The notes beneath the pieces were generated by a model. It did no database searches. It was given only the letters and a program-made list of their open reading frames with translations, and was not told where the DNA came from. DNA of 60,792 nt from a virus, in IMG/VR virus record IMGVR_UViG_3300009136_000005, positions 1 through 60,792 of that record; one strand, 5' to 3'. Made by a program: the position numbers and the translations under genes. Positions 16,267 through 23,550 of this stretch are shown piece after piece (position 1 is the stretch's first letter; each line of letters begins with the position of its first letter).

Positions 16267-16635
16267 ATTAGCGAATCAGATTACAATATTGAAGTGTTCT
16301 GTACACTTCAAATAGAAGGCACACATAATTGGCCAACTTGTCCTTTTGACGAGGTCGATTATCTCAGAGTACCACACCGTCACATCTTTCACATCAAAGC
16401 ATTTGCACTTGTGAGTCACACAGATCGCGATGTTGAATTTATTATGTTAAAGCATGATTTGGAAAGATATTTCCAAAGTATGTGGTTTAATTTTAATAAA
16501 GGATTGTGCGAATTTGGTGCAAAATCTTGTGAGATGATTGCAATTGATTTAATCGAAACATTTGGATTAACTCGTTGTGAAGTTTCAGAAGACAACGAAA
16601 ACGGAGCAATAGTAACATGCAAGACTGGTACATAA
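16267..16635 (+). CDS. T-fold-like (PTPS/QueD-related?) protein, apparent AUU start
   Basis: 122 residues. QIEGTHNWPTCP, RVPHRHIFHIKAF, SHTDRDVEFIMLKHD, SCEMIAIDL and CEVSEDNENGAIV resemble, in order, the metal-His, strand, Glu and C-terminal elements of 6-pyruvoyl-tetrahydropterin-type T-fold proteins, and a phage family of this pattern exists. The assignment is tentative because a clear QueD lies at 25222. The only start that fits the AGGAGA site is ATT at 16267 (6 nt past GGAG). The in-frame GTG at 16225 lies upstream of the predicted transcript start. It heads the dpdA operon. Confidence 0.55.
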   Translation: MSESDYNIEVFCTLQIEGTHNWPTCPFDEVDYLRVPHRHIFHIKAFALVSHTDRDVEFIMLKHDLERYFQSMWFNFNKGLCEFGAKSCEMIAIDLIETFGLTRCEVSEDNENGAIVTCKTGT

Positions 16636-16814
16636 ACAAAGACGAATTTAATACAAGTAGAACGAAACAAGAATCTAGAAGAGCATTCGCAGCAGATCGT
16701 GAGCGAACTTTTATGAAAGCAAATGAAGATTTCAGTGGTGGAGTTAAGTTAGGTTTTTGCTACCTTCCTCTTGCTTTTGCTTTGGCATGGATCGGAATAA
16801 TTTTAACATCATGA
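16617..16814 (+). CDS. Small membrane protein, 65 aa
   Basis: A charged N-terminal half (RTKQESRRAFAADRERTF), then one membrane helix (FCYLPLAFALAWIGIILTS). Starts inside the end of the upstream gene and is coupled by ATGA to dpdA. Confidence 0.5.
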   Translation: MQDWYINKDEFNTSRTKQESRRAFAADRERTFMKANEDFSGGVKLGFCYLPLAFALAWIGIILTS

Positions 16815-17605
16815 AGAATCCTCAATTTTGTATCATAACACCAACTGCATATTGTAAATTATTTGCATCACAATCATCGATGCATCTTGTGTTAGCACAC
16901 TGTGTTGATAACGATGAACAGTATGCAGAATTTTATGCCAACCGCAAAGAGTTTAAAATTATGGATAATGGTGCATTCGAACTTGGCGAAAGTTATGCAC
17001 CAGACAAGTTAATTGAACTTGCTCGTAAGTGTAATGCTGATGCAATTGTTCTTCCAGATTATCCTTTTCAAGCATCATCTGTAACGATTGATGCTTCAAA
17101 GAAATTAATTGATCCTGTCAAAGAAGCAGGATTTAAAACAATGTATGTTCCACAAAGCGAAACTGGTGATATTGAAGATTGGATTCTTGGATATCGTTGG
17201 GGTGCTGATCATGCCGATATTGATATTATTGGTATGAGCATTCTTGGAGTTCCAAATGCGATTCCACATATTCATATTGGTTATGCTCGTGTTGTAATGA
17301 CACAGATTCTTATTGAGCAACAGTATTTTGACTTTGATAAGTACCATCATTATCTTGGATTGAATGCAGGACCAAAATTAGAGTTACCATCTCTAATTAA
17401 TATGGGGGTAATGGATTCATGTGATAGTTCAGGTCCAGTTTGGGCAGGTATCACAAACCACGAATATAGTTACAACACAGACAGCTTACAAAGTGTCAGC
17501 AAAATTAAACACCATGTTGATTTTGATTACCCATTAACGACTGATCCTGCAACACTACATCGCATTCAAAAGAATATTAACATGACATTGGAGTTGTTTG
17601 AATGA
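16811..17605 (+). CDS. dpdA: DpdA-like DNA 7-deazaguanine transglycosylase (TGT fold)
   Basis: 264 residues. The order of motifs follows tRNA-guanine transglycosylase. KIMDNGAFELG (D52) matches TDSGGFQ with the catalytic Asp. NADAIVLPDYPF (D83) matches GSDI.M.lDEC. MYVPQSE (112-117) matches the GIVQGG strand. IIGMSILGVPN matches AIGGLSVGE. No zinc-binding subdomain is visible, as in the short phage DpdA forms that exchange guanine for preQ0-type bases in DNA. The phage also encodes FolE2, QueD and QueE. Preceded by the hairpin-controlled promoter and followed by an ATGA overlap. TGT acting on RNA is the alternative. Confidence 0.72.
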   Translation: MKNPQFCIITPTAYCKLFASQSSMHLVLAHCVDNDEQYAEFYANRKEFKIMDNGAFELGESYAPDKLIELARKCNADAIVLPDYPFQASSVTIDASKKLIDPVKEAGFKTMYVPQSETGDIEDWILGYRWGADHADIDIIGMSILGVPNAIPHIHIGYARVVMTQILIEQQYFDFDKYHHYLGLNAGPKLELPSLINMGVMDSCDSSGPVWAGITNHEYSYNTDSLQSVSKIKHHVDFDYPLTTDPATLHRIQKNINMTLELFE

Positions 17606-18000
17606 GTATAACATACACATCCCGTCTATTAAAGTGTGACGAACCAACTCCGCGATCCAAAAAAATATATCCAACCGATGAAGTGAAGAAAGCGATCAAC
17701 GACTTTATGGAAAACAGTGTTATTCATTTGGGAGAAATGGATGGGGATACTCAACACATCAACCTCGACCGAGTCTCTCACAGAATAAACAAAACGTATG
17801 TAGACGATGATGGTTGGTGGGTAGCAGAAATCGAAACAATAGAAACACCAATGGGAAATATATTATCACAATTACTTGAAGCAGGTATTGAACCACGACT
17901 TACTCCACGTTCCACCGGACGTATTGTAGACGAGTCGAAACATTTCGGCACAGTATCAGATCTTCAAATAATTACAATAGATGTAGTTGCACAAGAATAA
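17602..18000 (+). CDS. Degenerate prohead-protease-fold protein
   Basis: 132 residues resembling the core of T4 gp21-type (S80/assemblin-like) prohead proteases: GEMDGDTQHINLDRVSHRIN, IETIETPMGNILSQLLEAGI, then RLTPRSTGRI and LQIITIDVVA. In active enzymes the first block reads GELNHP...NLDRVSH and the third GVSSRGMG. Here the HP histidine is replaced by the DGD stretch and the SSRG serines by TPRS, so catalysis is probably lost. The gene sits in a nonstructural operon, coupled to dpdA. The real protease must lie outside the window. Confidence 0.6.
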   Translation: MSITYTSRLLKCDEPTPRSKKIYPTDEVKKAINDFMENSVIHLGEMDGDTQHINLDRVSHRINKTYVDDDGWWVAEIETIETPMGNILSQLLEAGIEPRLTPRSTGRIVDESKHFGTVSDLQIITIDVVAQE

Positions 18001-18017
18001 CAAAAAGAGGAATAATA

Positions 18018-18242
18018 ATGGAAAATCAACACCAAAAGATTACAGGGTATCGTGAACTTAATCAAGAAGAAATCGATAGAATAAATGATGCAAAATTACT
18101 CGCTGTACACGTGGGTGAACTTGTCGACAAATTAAAATCAATGGACGGATTGGATCAACGATGGATAGCAGAAGGAAAGACTGATTTACAAAAAGGTTTT
18201 ATGTCTCTCATTCGAGGAATCGCTCAACCGAGTACATTCTAA
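18018..18242 (+). CDS. acb2: Acb2-like anti-CBASS cyclic-nucleotide sponge
   Basis: 74 residues in the pattern of the Acb2/Tad1-type hairpin family: KITGYRELNQEEIDRINDAK, VGELVDKL, RWIAEGKTDLQKGFMSLIRG, then IAQPSTF at the end. Family members form compact helical oligomers that sequester cyclic di- and trinucleotides and so block CBASS or Thoeris signalling. Placement in an early-type operon with DNA-modification and nucleotide enzymes fits an anti-defence role. AGAGGAATAATA precedes the ATG. Which signal it would bind cannot be told from the sequence. Confidence 0.72.
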   Translation: MENQHQKITGYRELNQEEIDRINDAKLLAVHVGELVDKLKSMDGLDQRWIAEGKTDLQKGFMSLIRGIAQPSTF

Positions 18243-18244
18243 TT

Positions 18245-18766
18245 ATGTTTATTAACCCACTAACAGCAATAGAGCAAGGATGGATCACAGGTACATTCTC
18301 AGACAAGAACATTCAACCTAATGCGATTGACTTTACGTTAGATAAGTTGTTTACGATCGATCACGAAAATGCTTTCATCCTCAGCGAAGATGACAAGTAT
18401 ATGAGAGGTGGTGAAGAAATCGAAGCAGAACATGACGAAGAAGATGGACTGCATTATTGGCCGATCGATATCAGAACTTCTTATGATGGTATGTCAAGCA
18501 TGTATGTCAAACTTCCAGAAGGTGTTGCGTGTATGTTGATTGTCCGCAGCACACTTAACAGAAACGGAATATTTATCACATCAGGATTATACGATAGTGG
18601 ATACGAAGGACACATTGGATTCGCACTTCATAACATAAGTGGTCCTGCCAAAATAGCAACAGGAACACGTGTTGGACAAATCATGTTCATTCCATCTGAC
18701 TCAGCAAAAATGTATGATGGTGGATGGAATCATGGTAAGGATACACATCACTCAGAGAAAAAGTAA
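18245..18766 (+). CDS. dCTP deaminase / dUTPase-fold protein
   Basis: 173 residues. Motifs of the Dcd/Dut superfamily: NIQPNAIDFTLDKLF, VRSTLNRNGIF, SGLYDSGYEGHIGFALHN and TGTRVGQIMFIP. It would supply dUMP from dCTP or hydrolyse dUTP in deoxynucleotide metabolism. The insertion at residues ~50-75 is acidic. The exact activity cannot be assigned without alignment. Starts two bases after the Acb2-like stop and ends in a TAATG overlap. Confidence 0.78.
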   Translation: MFINPLTAIEQGWITGTFSDKNIQPNAIDFTLDKLFTIDHENAFILSEDDKYMRGGEEIEAEHDEEDGLHYWPIDIRTSYDGMSSMYVKLPEGVACMLIVRSTLNRNGIFITSGLYDSGYEGHIGFALHNISGPAKIATGTRVGQIMFIPSDSAKMYDGGWNHGKDTHHSEKK

Positions 18767-19008
18767 TGTACGATATTTTTGGAATCAAACGAAGAGCAAG
18801 AGAAAAACACGAGGCCGAATTGCAGGAGAAGTTGGCCGCGTCACTCCGTAATTATAACGCTGAAATAGATGACACGATATCTGAATTTACAGAAGTTGAT
18901 TTTGGTAAAGGTCCAGTACGTGTTAGAAAGCAGCAAATTGAACTTGTTGATGTTTGGGATGTAAATCCTGGTGATAGTTCACAGTGGTTTAAAGATGAAC
19001 AAAGATAG
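18766..19008 (+). CDS. Hypothetical protein, 80 aa
   Basis: A basic helical N-terminus (IKRRAREKHEAELQEKLAAS) followed by an acidic C-terminus. Unrecognised. Coupled to neighbours at both ends. Confidence 0.5.
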   Translation: MYDIFGIKRRAREKHEAELQEKLAASLRNYNAEIDDTISEFTEVDFGKGPVRVRKQQIELVDVWDVNPGDSSQWFKDEQR

Positions 19009-19183
19009 AGTAGATCCCAAATATCAACACCTTGCCAAAGAAATTGAAGAATTATTGAATGCAAATGGTTTTGATTTTGAAATTGATGACATGCACGATA
19101 TCATTGAAACGAAGTCGGGCGACTATAATAGCATTCCCATGATCAAAATGTTTCGTAGATTTGAGGAGAATAATAATGAGTAA
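18995..19183 (+). CDS. Hypothetical protein, 62 aa
   Basis: Acidic (EIEELLNANGFDFEIDDMHD). The ATG at 18995 overlaps the end of the previous gene by 14 nt and matches its operon position. Unrecognised. Confidence 0.45.
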   Translation: MNKDRVDPKYQHLAKEIEELLNANGFDFEIDDMHDIIETKSGDYNSIPMIKMFRRFEENNNE

Positions 19184-19379
19184 AGTAACAATGAACGAGG
19201 AGACTCGACAACAACAACTTCAAGTTAAACAATCTATAATTAATATTATGAGCGATAACAATGTGTTCATTTATACTGTTGATTACAGTGATTTGGAGAT
19301 CGATGGAGATTTGCAACAAATTACAATTAAGTATAGAGATCACGAAGAAGTGGAGATAACAGACGATGGCAACAGTTAA
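19176..19379 (+). CDS. Hypothetical protein, 67 aa
   Basis: MSKVTMNEETRQQQLQVKQS, then a small beta segment (YSDLEIDGDLQQITIKY). GAGGAGAATAATA precedes the ATG at 19176. Unrecognised. Confidence 0.5.
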   Translation: MSKVTMNEETRQQQLQVKQSIINIMSDNNVFIYTVDYSDLEIDGDLQQITIKYRDHEEVEITDDGNS

Positions 19380-19968
19380 AGGAAAACCAGCAGGATACTT
19401 TGAAAAAGTTCTTGCTGTTGATAGTGAAACATCAGGATTAAAATTTAATGCTGACGATCCATCAGAAGGGTTCCAATCAATCGCATGGGGATTTATCGTT
19501 GCTGATGCACATACATTAAAACCAATTGAAGAACTTTATGTTGAAATCAAATGGGATGGTGTTAGTGGTTGGCAAAGTGGTGCTCAAAAAGCACACGGAC
19601 TATCGAAAGAATATCTCGAAGAAAATGGAATGACAAATGAAGAAGCTGTCATGGCAATTGGTACATTAATAACAAAATACTTTGCTGATGGAAAGATTTG
19701 TTTGCTTGGTCACAATGTTGTATCATTTGATATTTGGTTTCTTAAACGTTTGTTCCGACAATTTGATATCGAGCTAAAGTTTGGTGCTCGTCATGTTGAT
19801 ACAAATTCAGTCGGGTTTGTTAATTGGGAAACTTTTAATTCGGACGACTTGTTTGAAGAAATAGGTTTCGATCAACGAGGTAATCATAACGCTCTTGAAG
19901 ATGCACGTATGGCATTGGAAGCAGCAAGAGTTTCACGACTACTTTTTCAAACAATGTTGGAAGAGTAG
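19366..19968 (+). CDS. DEDDh 3'-5' exonuclease (DnaQ/RNase T-like)
   Basis: 200 residues. Exo I motif VDSETSGL (D19, E21), Exo II HNVVSFDIWFL, and Exo III HNALEDARMAL with the DEDDh His. No polymerase is attached, so it is a stand-alone exonuclease for DNA or RNA ends. The start overlaps the upstream gene by 14 nt. A role in phage DNA repair or RNA turnover is likely. Confidence 0.85.
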   Translation: MATVKGKPAGYFEKVLAVDSETSGLKFNADDPSEGFQSIAWGFIVADAHTLKPIEELYVEIKWDGVSGWQSGAQKAHGLSKEYLEENGMTNEEAVMAIGTLITKYFADGKICLLGHNVVSFDIWFLKRLFRQFDIELKFGARHVDTNSVGFVNWETFNSDDLFEEIGFDQRGNHNALEDARMALEAARVSRLLFQTMLEE

Positions 19969-20123
19969 TGGCTGAAAATATACTTTATTTTATTGCAGGA
20001 TTAGTAGTGATGAAAATTGGATTAGAATGGTTTCGAACATTGATGGTCAAGTGGCGCTATAAAGTGTTTGTTGATCAAATATATAAAGAAGCAATTGAAG
20101 CAAGGAAAAAACCCGATGCATGA
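19968..20123 (+). CDS. Small membrane protein, 51 aa, GTG start
   Basis: GTG overlapping the exonuclease stop. One membrane helix (ILYFIAGLVVMKIGLEWF) then a basic tail (KEAIEARKKPDA). Ends inside the next gene's start region. Confidence 0.5.
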   Translation: MAENILYFIAGLVVMKIGLEWFRTLMVKWRYKVFVDQIYKEAIEARKKPDA

Positions 20124-20451
20124 ATATTCGTCTGGCCCTCCTCCGTTGGGAACGCCATCATTGAAAGGAATACTGTTTGGGATTTGTCTCATTGTTGTGA
20201 TTACCTTGGCGACAGTTATGACGTTGGAATACCTCGACGCCGTCCATCCTCTTAAACCAACAAAGAACCTTGTTCCGACTCACATACAGGGTGACGTAGT
20301 ACAATCAGTTGTCAACGGGGATAAGGGACAAGTAATTTATACAATATGTGACACAGTTAAGTGTGGGTATGAAGTAAGATTTAAAACTGACACTGGACGA
20401 TATCAATCTATAATGATGAACGGGTTTGAAATAGAAAAGGTAACACAATGA
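20116..20451 (+). CDS. Membrane-anchored Cys-pair domain protein (paralogue 1)
   Basis: 111 residues. A Pro-rich cytoplasmic tail, one membrane helix (GILFGICLIVVITLATVM), then an external domain: GDVVQSVVNGDKGQV, CDTVKC, YEVRF and GFEIEKV. The same domain recurs in the genes at 20448 and 21315 with different anchors. The two cysteines (C-x4-C) could form a periplasmic disulfide. Function unknown; an envelope-facing role such as superinfection exclusion is inference. Confidence 0.6.
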   Translation: MHEYSSGPPPLGTPSLKGILFGICLIVVITLATVMTLEYLDAVHPLKPTKNLVPTHIQGDVVQSVVNGDKGQVIYTICDTVKCGYEVRFKTDTGRYQSIMMNGFEIEKVTQ

Positions 20452-20723
20452 AAAAATATATTGTTGTAGCATTTGCTCCAGTTATCGCATTGCTCATTAT
20501 ATTAGGTATTGTTGAATATATTTTACAAATGCCTCGACCGACACCACTATATGGAAAAGGTCAACAAGTCGAAACTGTAGCAGATAACACCAAAGGACAA
20601 ATTATTCAAGTATTTTGTATTCCGAATGAAGCTGTCTGCCACTACATCGTTCAAATATACATATCTGGTCAGTTTAAAGATATTCGTCTTGAAGAACACG
20701 AAATTTATGAAGGAATAAAATAA
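20448..20723 (+). CDS. Membrane-anchored Cys-pair domain protein (paralogue 2)
   Basis: 91 residues. An N-terminal signal-anchor (YIVVAFAPVIALLIILGIV), then the shared domain GQQVETVADNTKGQI, C-x6-C, YIVQI and EHEIYEG. Coupled by ATGA to paralogue 1 and by TAATG to the phosphoribosyltransferase. Confidence 0.6.
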   Translation: MKKYIVVAFAPVIALLIILGIVEYILQMPRPTPLYGKGQQVETVADNTKGQIIQVFCIPNEAVCHYIVQIYISGQFKDIRLEEHEIYEGIK

Positions 20724-21220
20724 TGTCAATAACAACTCATATGTCAAACGGATTAATCGATTATATTAATCCTACGTACGACGAAATTAAGATGTGTTGT
20801 AAACATCTTTCTCAATTTATTCACTACAACGATTCGCCAATATGTAAGGTTGATTGCATTGTAGGAGTTACACGAGGAGGTTTGATGCCTGCTCAAGAAT
20901 TGTCTCACCGAATGCACATTCCGATGGAGACTGTAAACTATTCTTCCAAGAGTGGTGCTGGTGATAATAAGGATCATGCAAACATCGTTCCAGATATTCG
21001 AGGGAAGAGTATTCTTCTTGTTGATGACATTTGTGATAGTGGTGGGACATTATATGAACTGCAAAATATTTATACCAAACGAGGATATGAAGTTTTCACA
21101 GCCGTCATATATTACAAAAAATTATCCGCTGCTGATAGTGCAATTATTCCAGATGTGTGGGCATTAAAGATTTCAAAGAATTTTGGGTTCATTAATTTTC
21201 CTTGGGAAATTCAGGGGTGA
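20723..21220 (+). CDS. Type I phosphoribosyltransferase
   Basis: 165 residues. The PRPP-binding loop ILLVDDICDSGGTLYEL is textbook, and the VGVTRGGLMPAQELSHRM segment matches the PP-loop of xanthine/hypoxanthine-type enzymes. It probably salvages a purine or modified base; the Xpt/Gpt/Hpt distinction is not possible by eye. It lies between two of the membrane-anchored paralogues, which may only reflect operon packing. Confidence 0.8.
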   Translation: MSITTHMSNGLIDYINPTYDEIKMCCKHLSQFIHYNDSPICKVDCIVGVTRGGLMPAQELSHRMHIPMETVNYSSKSGAGDNKDHANIVPDIRGKSILLVDDICDSGGTLYELQNIYTKRGYEVFTAVIYYKKLSAADSAIIPDVWALKISKNFGFINFPWEIQG

Positions 21221-21318
21221 GTGGAGAGTGGATTTTATTACCAGCAACCATAATTGTCGTATTAGTTATTAGATACCAATACAAGAAAATGATAAAAGAG
21301 GACAAAGAAAGAGGATGA
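21217..21318 (+). CDS. Tiny membrane peptide, 33 aa, GTG start
   Basis: GTG overlaps the upstream TGA. One hydrophobic helix (ILLPATIIVVLVI) and a basic tail (YQYKKMIKEDKERG). The stop overlaps the next ATG (ATGA). Confidence 0.4.
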   Translation: MSGEWILLPATIIVVLVIRYQYKKMIKEDKERG

Positions 21319-21617
21319 AATTTTCAAAAGGATTCACACTAATCGAATTAATAGTCGCCTTGTGCATAATTGCAATACTAGGAGTTTATCTGGGAAGCCG
21401 GATAATGTCAGAAGATGAACCGCGACCAATTGCTAATTATCATATAGGTCAAATGGTTATTTCAAATATCGACAAGAAGAGTGGTCAAGTCGTTCGTTCA
21501 ATGTGTCATCGTGACAAGCCGAGATGTTTCTATCACGTCAAATTTTGGACAGATGAAGGATTCAGAGTATCAACGATGGAAGAGTATGAATTTAGTGTCG
21601 ATACAAATGGATTCTAA
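21315..21617 (+). CDS. Type IV prepilin-like protein with Cys-pair domain (paralogue 3)
   Basis: 100 residues. A textbook class III leader: MKFSKG, cleavage before FTLIELIVALCIIAILGVYL, with Glu at +5 of the mature protein. The C-terminal domain (GQMVISNIDKKSGQVVRSM, C-x6-C, YHVKF, EEYEFS) is the same as in the two upstream single-pass proteins. The short size and missing pilin-type C-terminus make it a pseudopilin-like chimera. It could enter the host type IV pilus or type II secretion machine through prepilin peptidase, and block or mark it (inference). Confidence 0.7.
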   Translation: MKFSKGFTLIELIVALCIIAILGVYLGSRIMSEDEPRPIANYHIGQMVISNIDKKSGQVVRSMCHRDKPRCFYHVKFWTDEGFRVSTMEEYEFSVDTNGF

Positions 21618-21813
21618 AAAGAAAACACTTTGCCCGAAATGTGGAACACCTGATTGTATTTCAACAAAGGAATACAAGAAACACATAAAAATAACAGGTG
21701 CTGGTGTTCTTAGTATCAAGTCAAAATGGCTGACTAGATCGTGCAAATTTAGACAGCAACTACGTATATTAAACAGATATAAAATCAAGAAAAATCGGTT
21801 GACCCCTAAATAG
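21607..21813 (+). CDS. Small zinc-ribbon-like basic protein, 68 aa
   Basis: CPKCGTPDC near the N-terminus plus a later Cys (RSCKF) and many Lys and Arg. Nucleic-acid binding is plausible. The ATG at 21607 overlaps the prepilin-like gene by 11 nt. Confidence 0.5.
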   Translation: MDSKKKTLCPKCGTPDCISTKEYKKHIKITGAGVLSIKSKWLTRSCKFRQQLRILNRYKIKKNRLTPK

Positions 21814-21827
21814 TATTCCTGTATAAT
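21799..21827 (+). promoter_or_regulatory. Sigma70-like promoter, near-leaderless
   Basis: TTGACC 21799-21804, 17-bp spacer, TATAAT 21822-21827. The ATG at 21838 is 10 nt further, so the leader is predicted to be only ~4 nt. Confidence 0.75.
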
Positions 21828-21837
21828 AGGGAATATT

Positions 21838-21987
21838 ATGAAGACAAAATCTAAAAATCGCAACTTTGTTGCCAAACATGCTCGATCTGCTGGTGCTGGA
21901 TTTCACAAAGCAAAATCCGGTAAGCATGCACTCCGTTCACGTCAAAAAGCGGCATTTCGACGTGCATTAAAACTATTGAGCGATTAA
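21838..21987 (+). CDS. Very basic small protein, 49 aa
   Basis: MKTKSKNRNFVAKHARSAGA, then further Lys, Arg and His with only one acidic residue (Asp49). Short basic peptides of this kind are common in marine phages; nucleic-acid binding is likely. Its promoter has no room for a Shine-Dalgarno leader. Confidence 0.55.
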   Translation: MKTKSKNRNFVAKHARSAGAGFHKAKSGKHALRSRQKAAFRRALKLLSD

Positions 21988-22015
21988 CTCCTTCTTTTAA
22001 CAGGGTTTTTACCTG

Positions 22016-22044
22016 TTGACCTTTTACCCTTATTCACGTATAAT
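22016..22044 (+). promoter_or_regulatory. Early-type promoter cassette
   Basis: TTGACC 22016-22021, 17-bp spacer, TATAAT 22039-22044, followed by ATACGTATATTTCAACAA, almost the same transcribed start as at 13481 and 54615. Confidence 0.8.
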
Positions 22045-22076
22045 ATACGTATATTTCAACAAAATAGGTAATTATT

Positions 22077-22520
22077 ATGGGTTGGTGGTCTTGTACAGTA
22101 ATGGGTGGTGATACTCCGCTCGATCTTCAAGCTGATCTGATAGAAACAGCTGGTACTGATTATGAGTACTTTCAGGATAAACTTAACTTCGATATGACAA
22201 AACTCAAAGACGGTTTCACCGAGCATCTTGGTGAGATGATCATGTTTTGTGAGAACCGACAGAACGATAGGTTTTGTGACGAACGAAACGTTGCATTTCA
22301 AGTTCTCGGTGCCATTACGATGGAAGCTGGTACAACTATTCCGGATTCAGTCAGAACTAAAATCATCGATGGTGCAAAGAACGATGGTTGGGCATACAAT
22401 GATTCAGAACGCAAACAGCACATGGATGCGTTCATCTCTGTTGTCGAAACATACGATAATACTCCGACTAAAATTCCTTACGAAAGTCTCTTTCAAAAAT
22501 TTGCCGAGAAATTATCATAA
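22077..22520 (+). CDS. Conserved phage/bacterial protein, 147 aa
   Basis: Begins MGWWSCTVMGGDTPLD, the hallmark start of a conserved family of unknown function. The rest is helical. No Shine-Dalgarno close to the ATG. Stop and next start overlap (TAATG). Confidence 0.6.
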   Translation: MGWWSCTVMGGDTPLDLQADLIETAGTDYEYFQDKLNFDMTKLKDGFTEHLGEMIMFCENRQNDRFCDERNVAFQVLGAITMEAGTTIPDSVRTKIIDGAKNDGWAYNDSERKQHMDAFISVVETYDNTPTKIPYESLFQKFAEKLS

Positions 22521-22888
22521 TGATTACTGTACTACAAGAAACCACTGTTTGGGACAAAGCACAAGTTGCAAATGGAATCTATCATTTGAACGATTCTGGA
22601 TATCTTGTTGCTTTTAAGGGTGTCAACAGTGAGCTTAAAACCTTCAAAAATCCATTGAAGAATTTCAGTAAGGCTCGTCGTAAGTTCGTAGTACTTGATA
22701 CATATGAAGACGAAGCCGAAAATGATGGGTTAACGAGAATCAAATTTACCGGAAGTAAGGGTAATACTTATGTCGTCACAGTACAAGATGGGGATGCACG
22801 ATGTAATTGCCCTGGTTTTACTTTCCGCGGAAAATGTAAGCATTCTGACGAGATTCGTGGGAAGATTGCTGAGGGTGTTGACTTTTAA
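22520..22888 (+). CDS. SWIM-type zinc-finger protein
   Basis: 122 residues. The C-terminal CNCPGFTFRGKCKH follows the SWIM pattern CxCx(n)CxH. The N-terminal ~80 residues are beta-rich, including FSKARRKFVVLDTYED. SWIM domains bind DNA or protein. Coupled to the MGWWS gene. Confidence 0.65.
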   Translation: MITVLQETTVWDKAQVANGIYHLNDSGYLVAFKGVNSELKTFKNPLKNFSKARRKFVVLDTYEDEAENDGLTRIKFTGSKGNTYVVTVQDGDARCNCPGFTFRGKCKHSDEIRGKIAEGVDF

Positions 22889-22960
22889 CCCAAACTATGG
22901 GATAATTAGGCAACAGAAAATAGTTTTATAGGGTAAAACCGAAATTTTAAGGAGTAACAC

Positions 22961-23500
22961 ATGAGTACAAACATTCACGAACTCAATTGGAGCGATCGAT
23001 TCGCGATAATTGACAAATACAAACCAGCTGATGATGTCATCTGTGAATCACTTGATGTGACACAAGATGAACTCGACACAGCTCGTGATCTTCGCAGTAA
23101 CGGCAATTTTAAAGCCAAGTCGGACGTCGATCTCAATGAATATGCAGAACTGTTGGCAACGACTACACCTACCAAGAAGCCGACGAAAGAAAAGACTGCT
23201 ACCACACACGTAAAACCTGCTGCAAAGAAAGCCAAAGATCAAAAGCCTGAAACTGCAACCAAGCCTGTTCGTACACCGAAAAAGCGTGGTCGCAAAGGCA
23301 ACAAGATCTCAAATGCATTTCTTGCTGTTCCTGCTGTTCCTGTTTCTGCTGAGGATTTTATCACAGAGCATGGTGTGTCACTTGCAGTTCTTCGCCAGTC
23401 TCGTCGTTTCGACAAGTCAGGATTGGATGGAGCTGTTCGAGTCAAGCAAGACAAAGAAACAAAAACTCTTATGGTTTGGCGCGAGTCAATCGAAGGGTAA
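22961..23500 (+). CDS. AT-hook-like DNA-binding regulator
   Basis: 179 residues. An N-terminal helical domain (SWSDR-like start, CESLDVTQDELDTARDL), a Lys/Thr/Pro-rich linker with the AT-hook-like PKKRGRKGNK, and a C-terminal domain (DFITEHGVSLAVLRQSRRFD...TLMVWRE). Likely a chromatin- or promoter-binding phage protein. AAGGAG precedes the ATG. A strong terminator follows. Confidence 0.55.
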   Translation: MSTNIHELNWSDRFAIIDKYKPADDVICESLDVTQDELDTARDLRSNGNFKAKSDVDLNEYAELLATTTPTKKPTKEKTATTHVKPAAKKAKDQKPETATKPVRTPKKRGRKGNKISNAFLAVPAVPVSAEDFITEHGVSLAVLRQSRRFDKSGLDGAVRVKQDKETKTLMVWRESIEG

Positions 23501-23550
23501 ATTTCAGCGTTCATAGCACAGTTGTCTTACCATGGCAACTACCTCCGAGA

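Noticed and set aside
20723-21220. Phosphoribosyltransferase as part of the deazaguanine pathway
   Set aside because: It has the PRPP loop of purine salvage enzymes; nothing in the sequence ties it to preQ0, so it was left as generic salvage.
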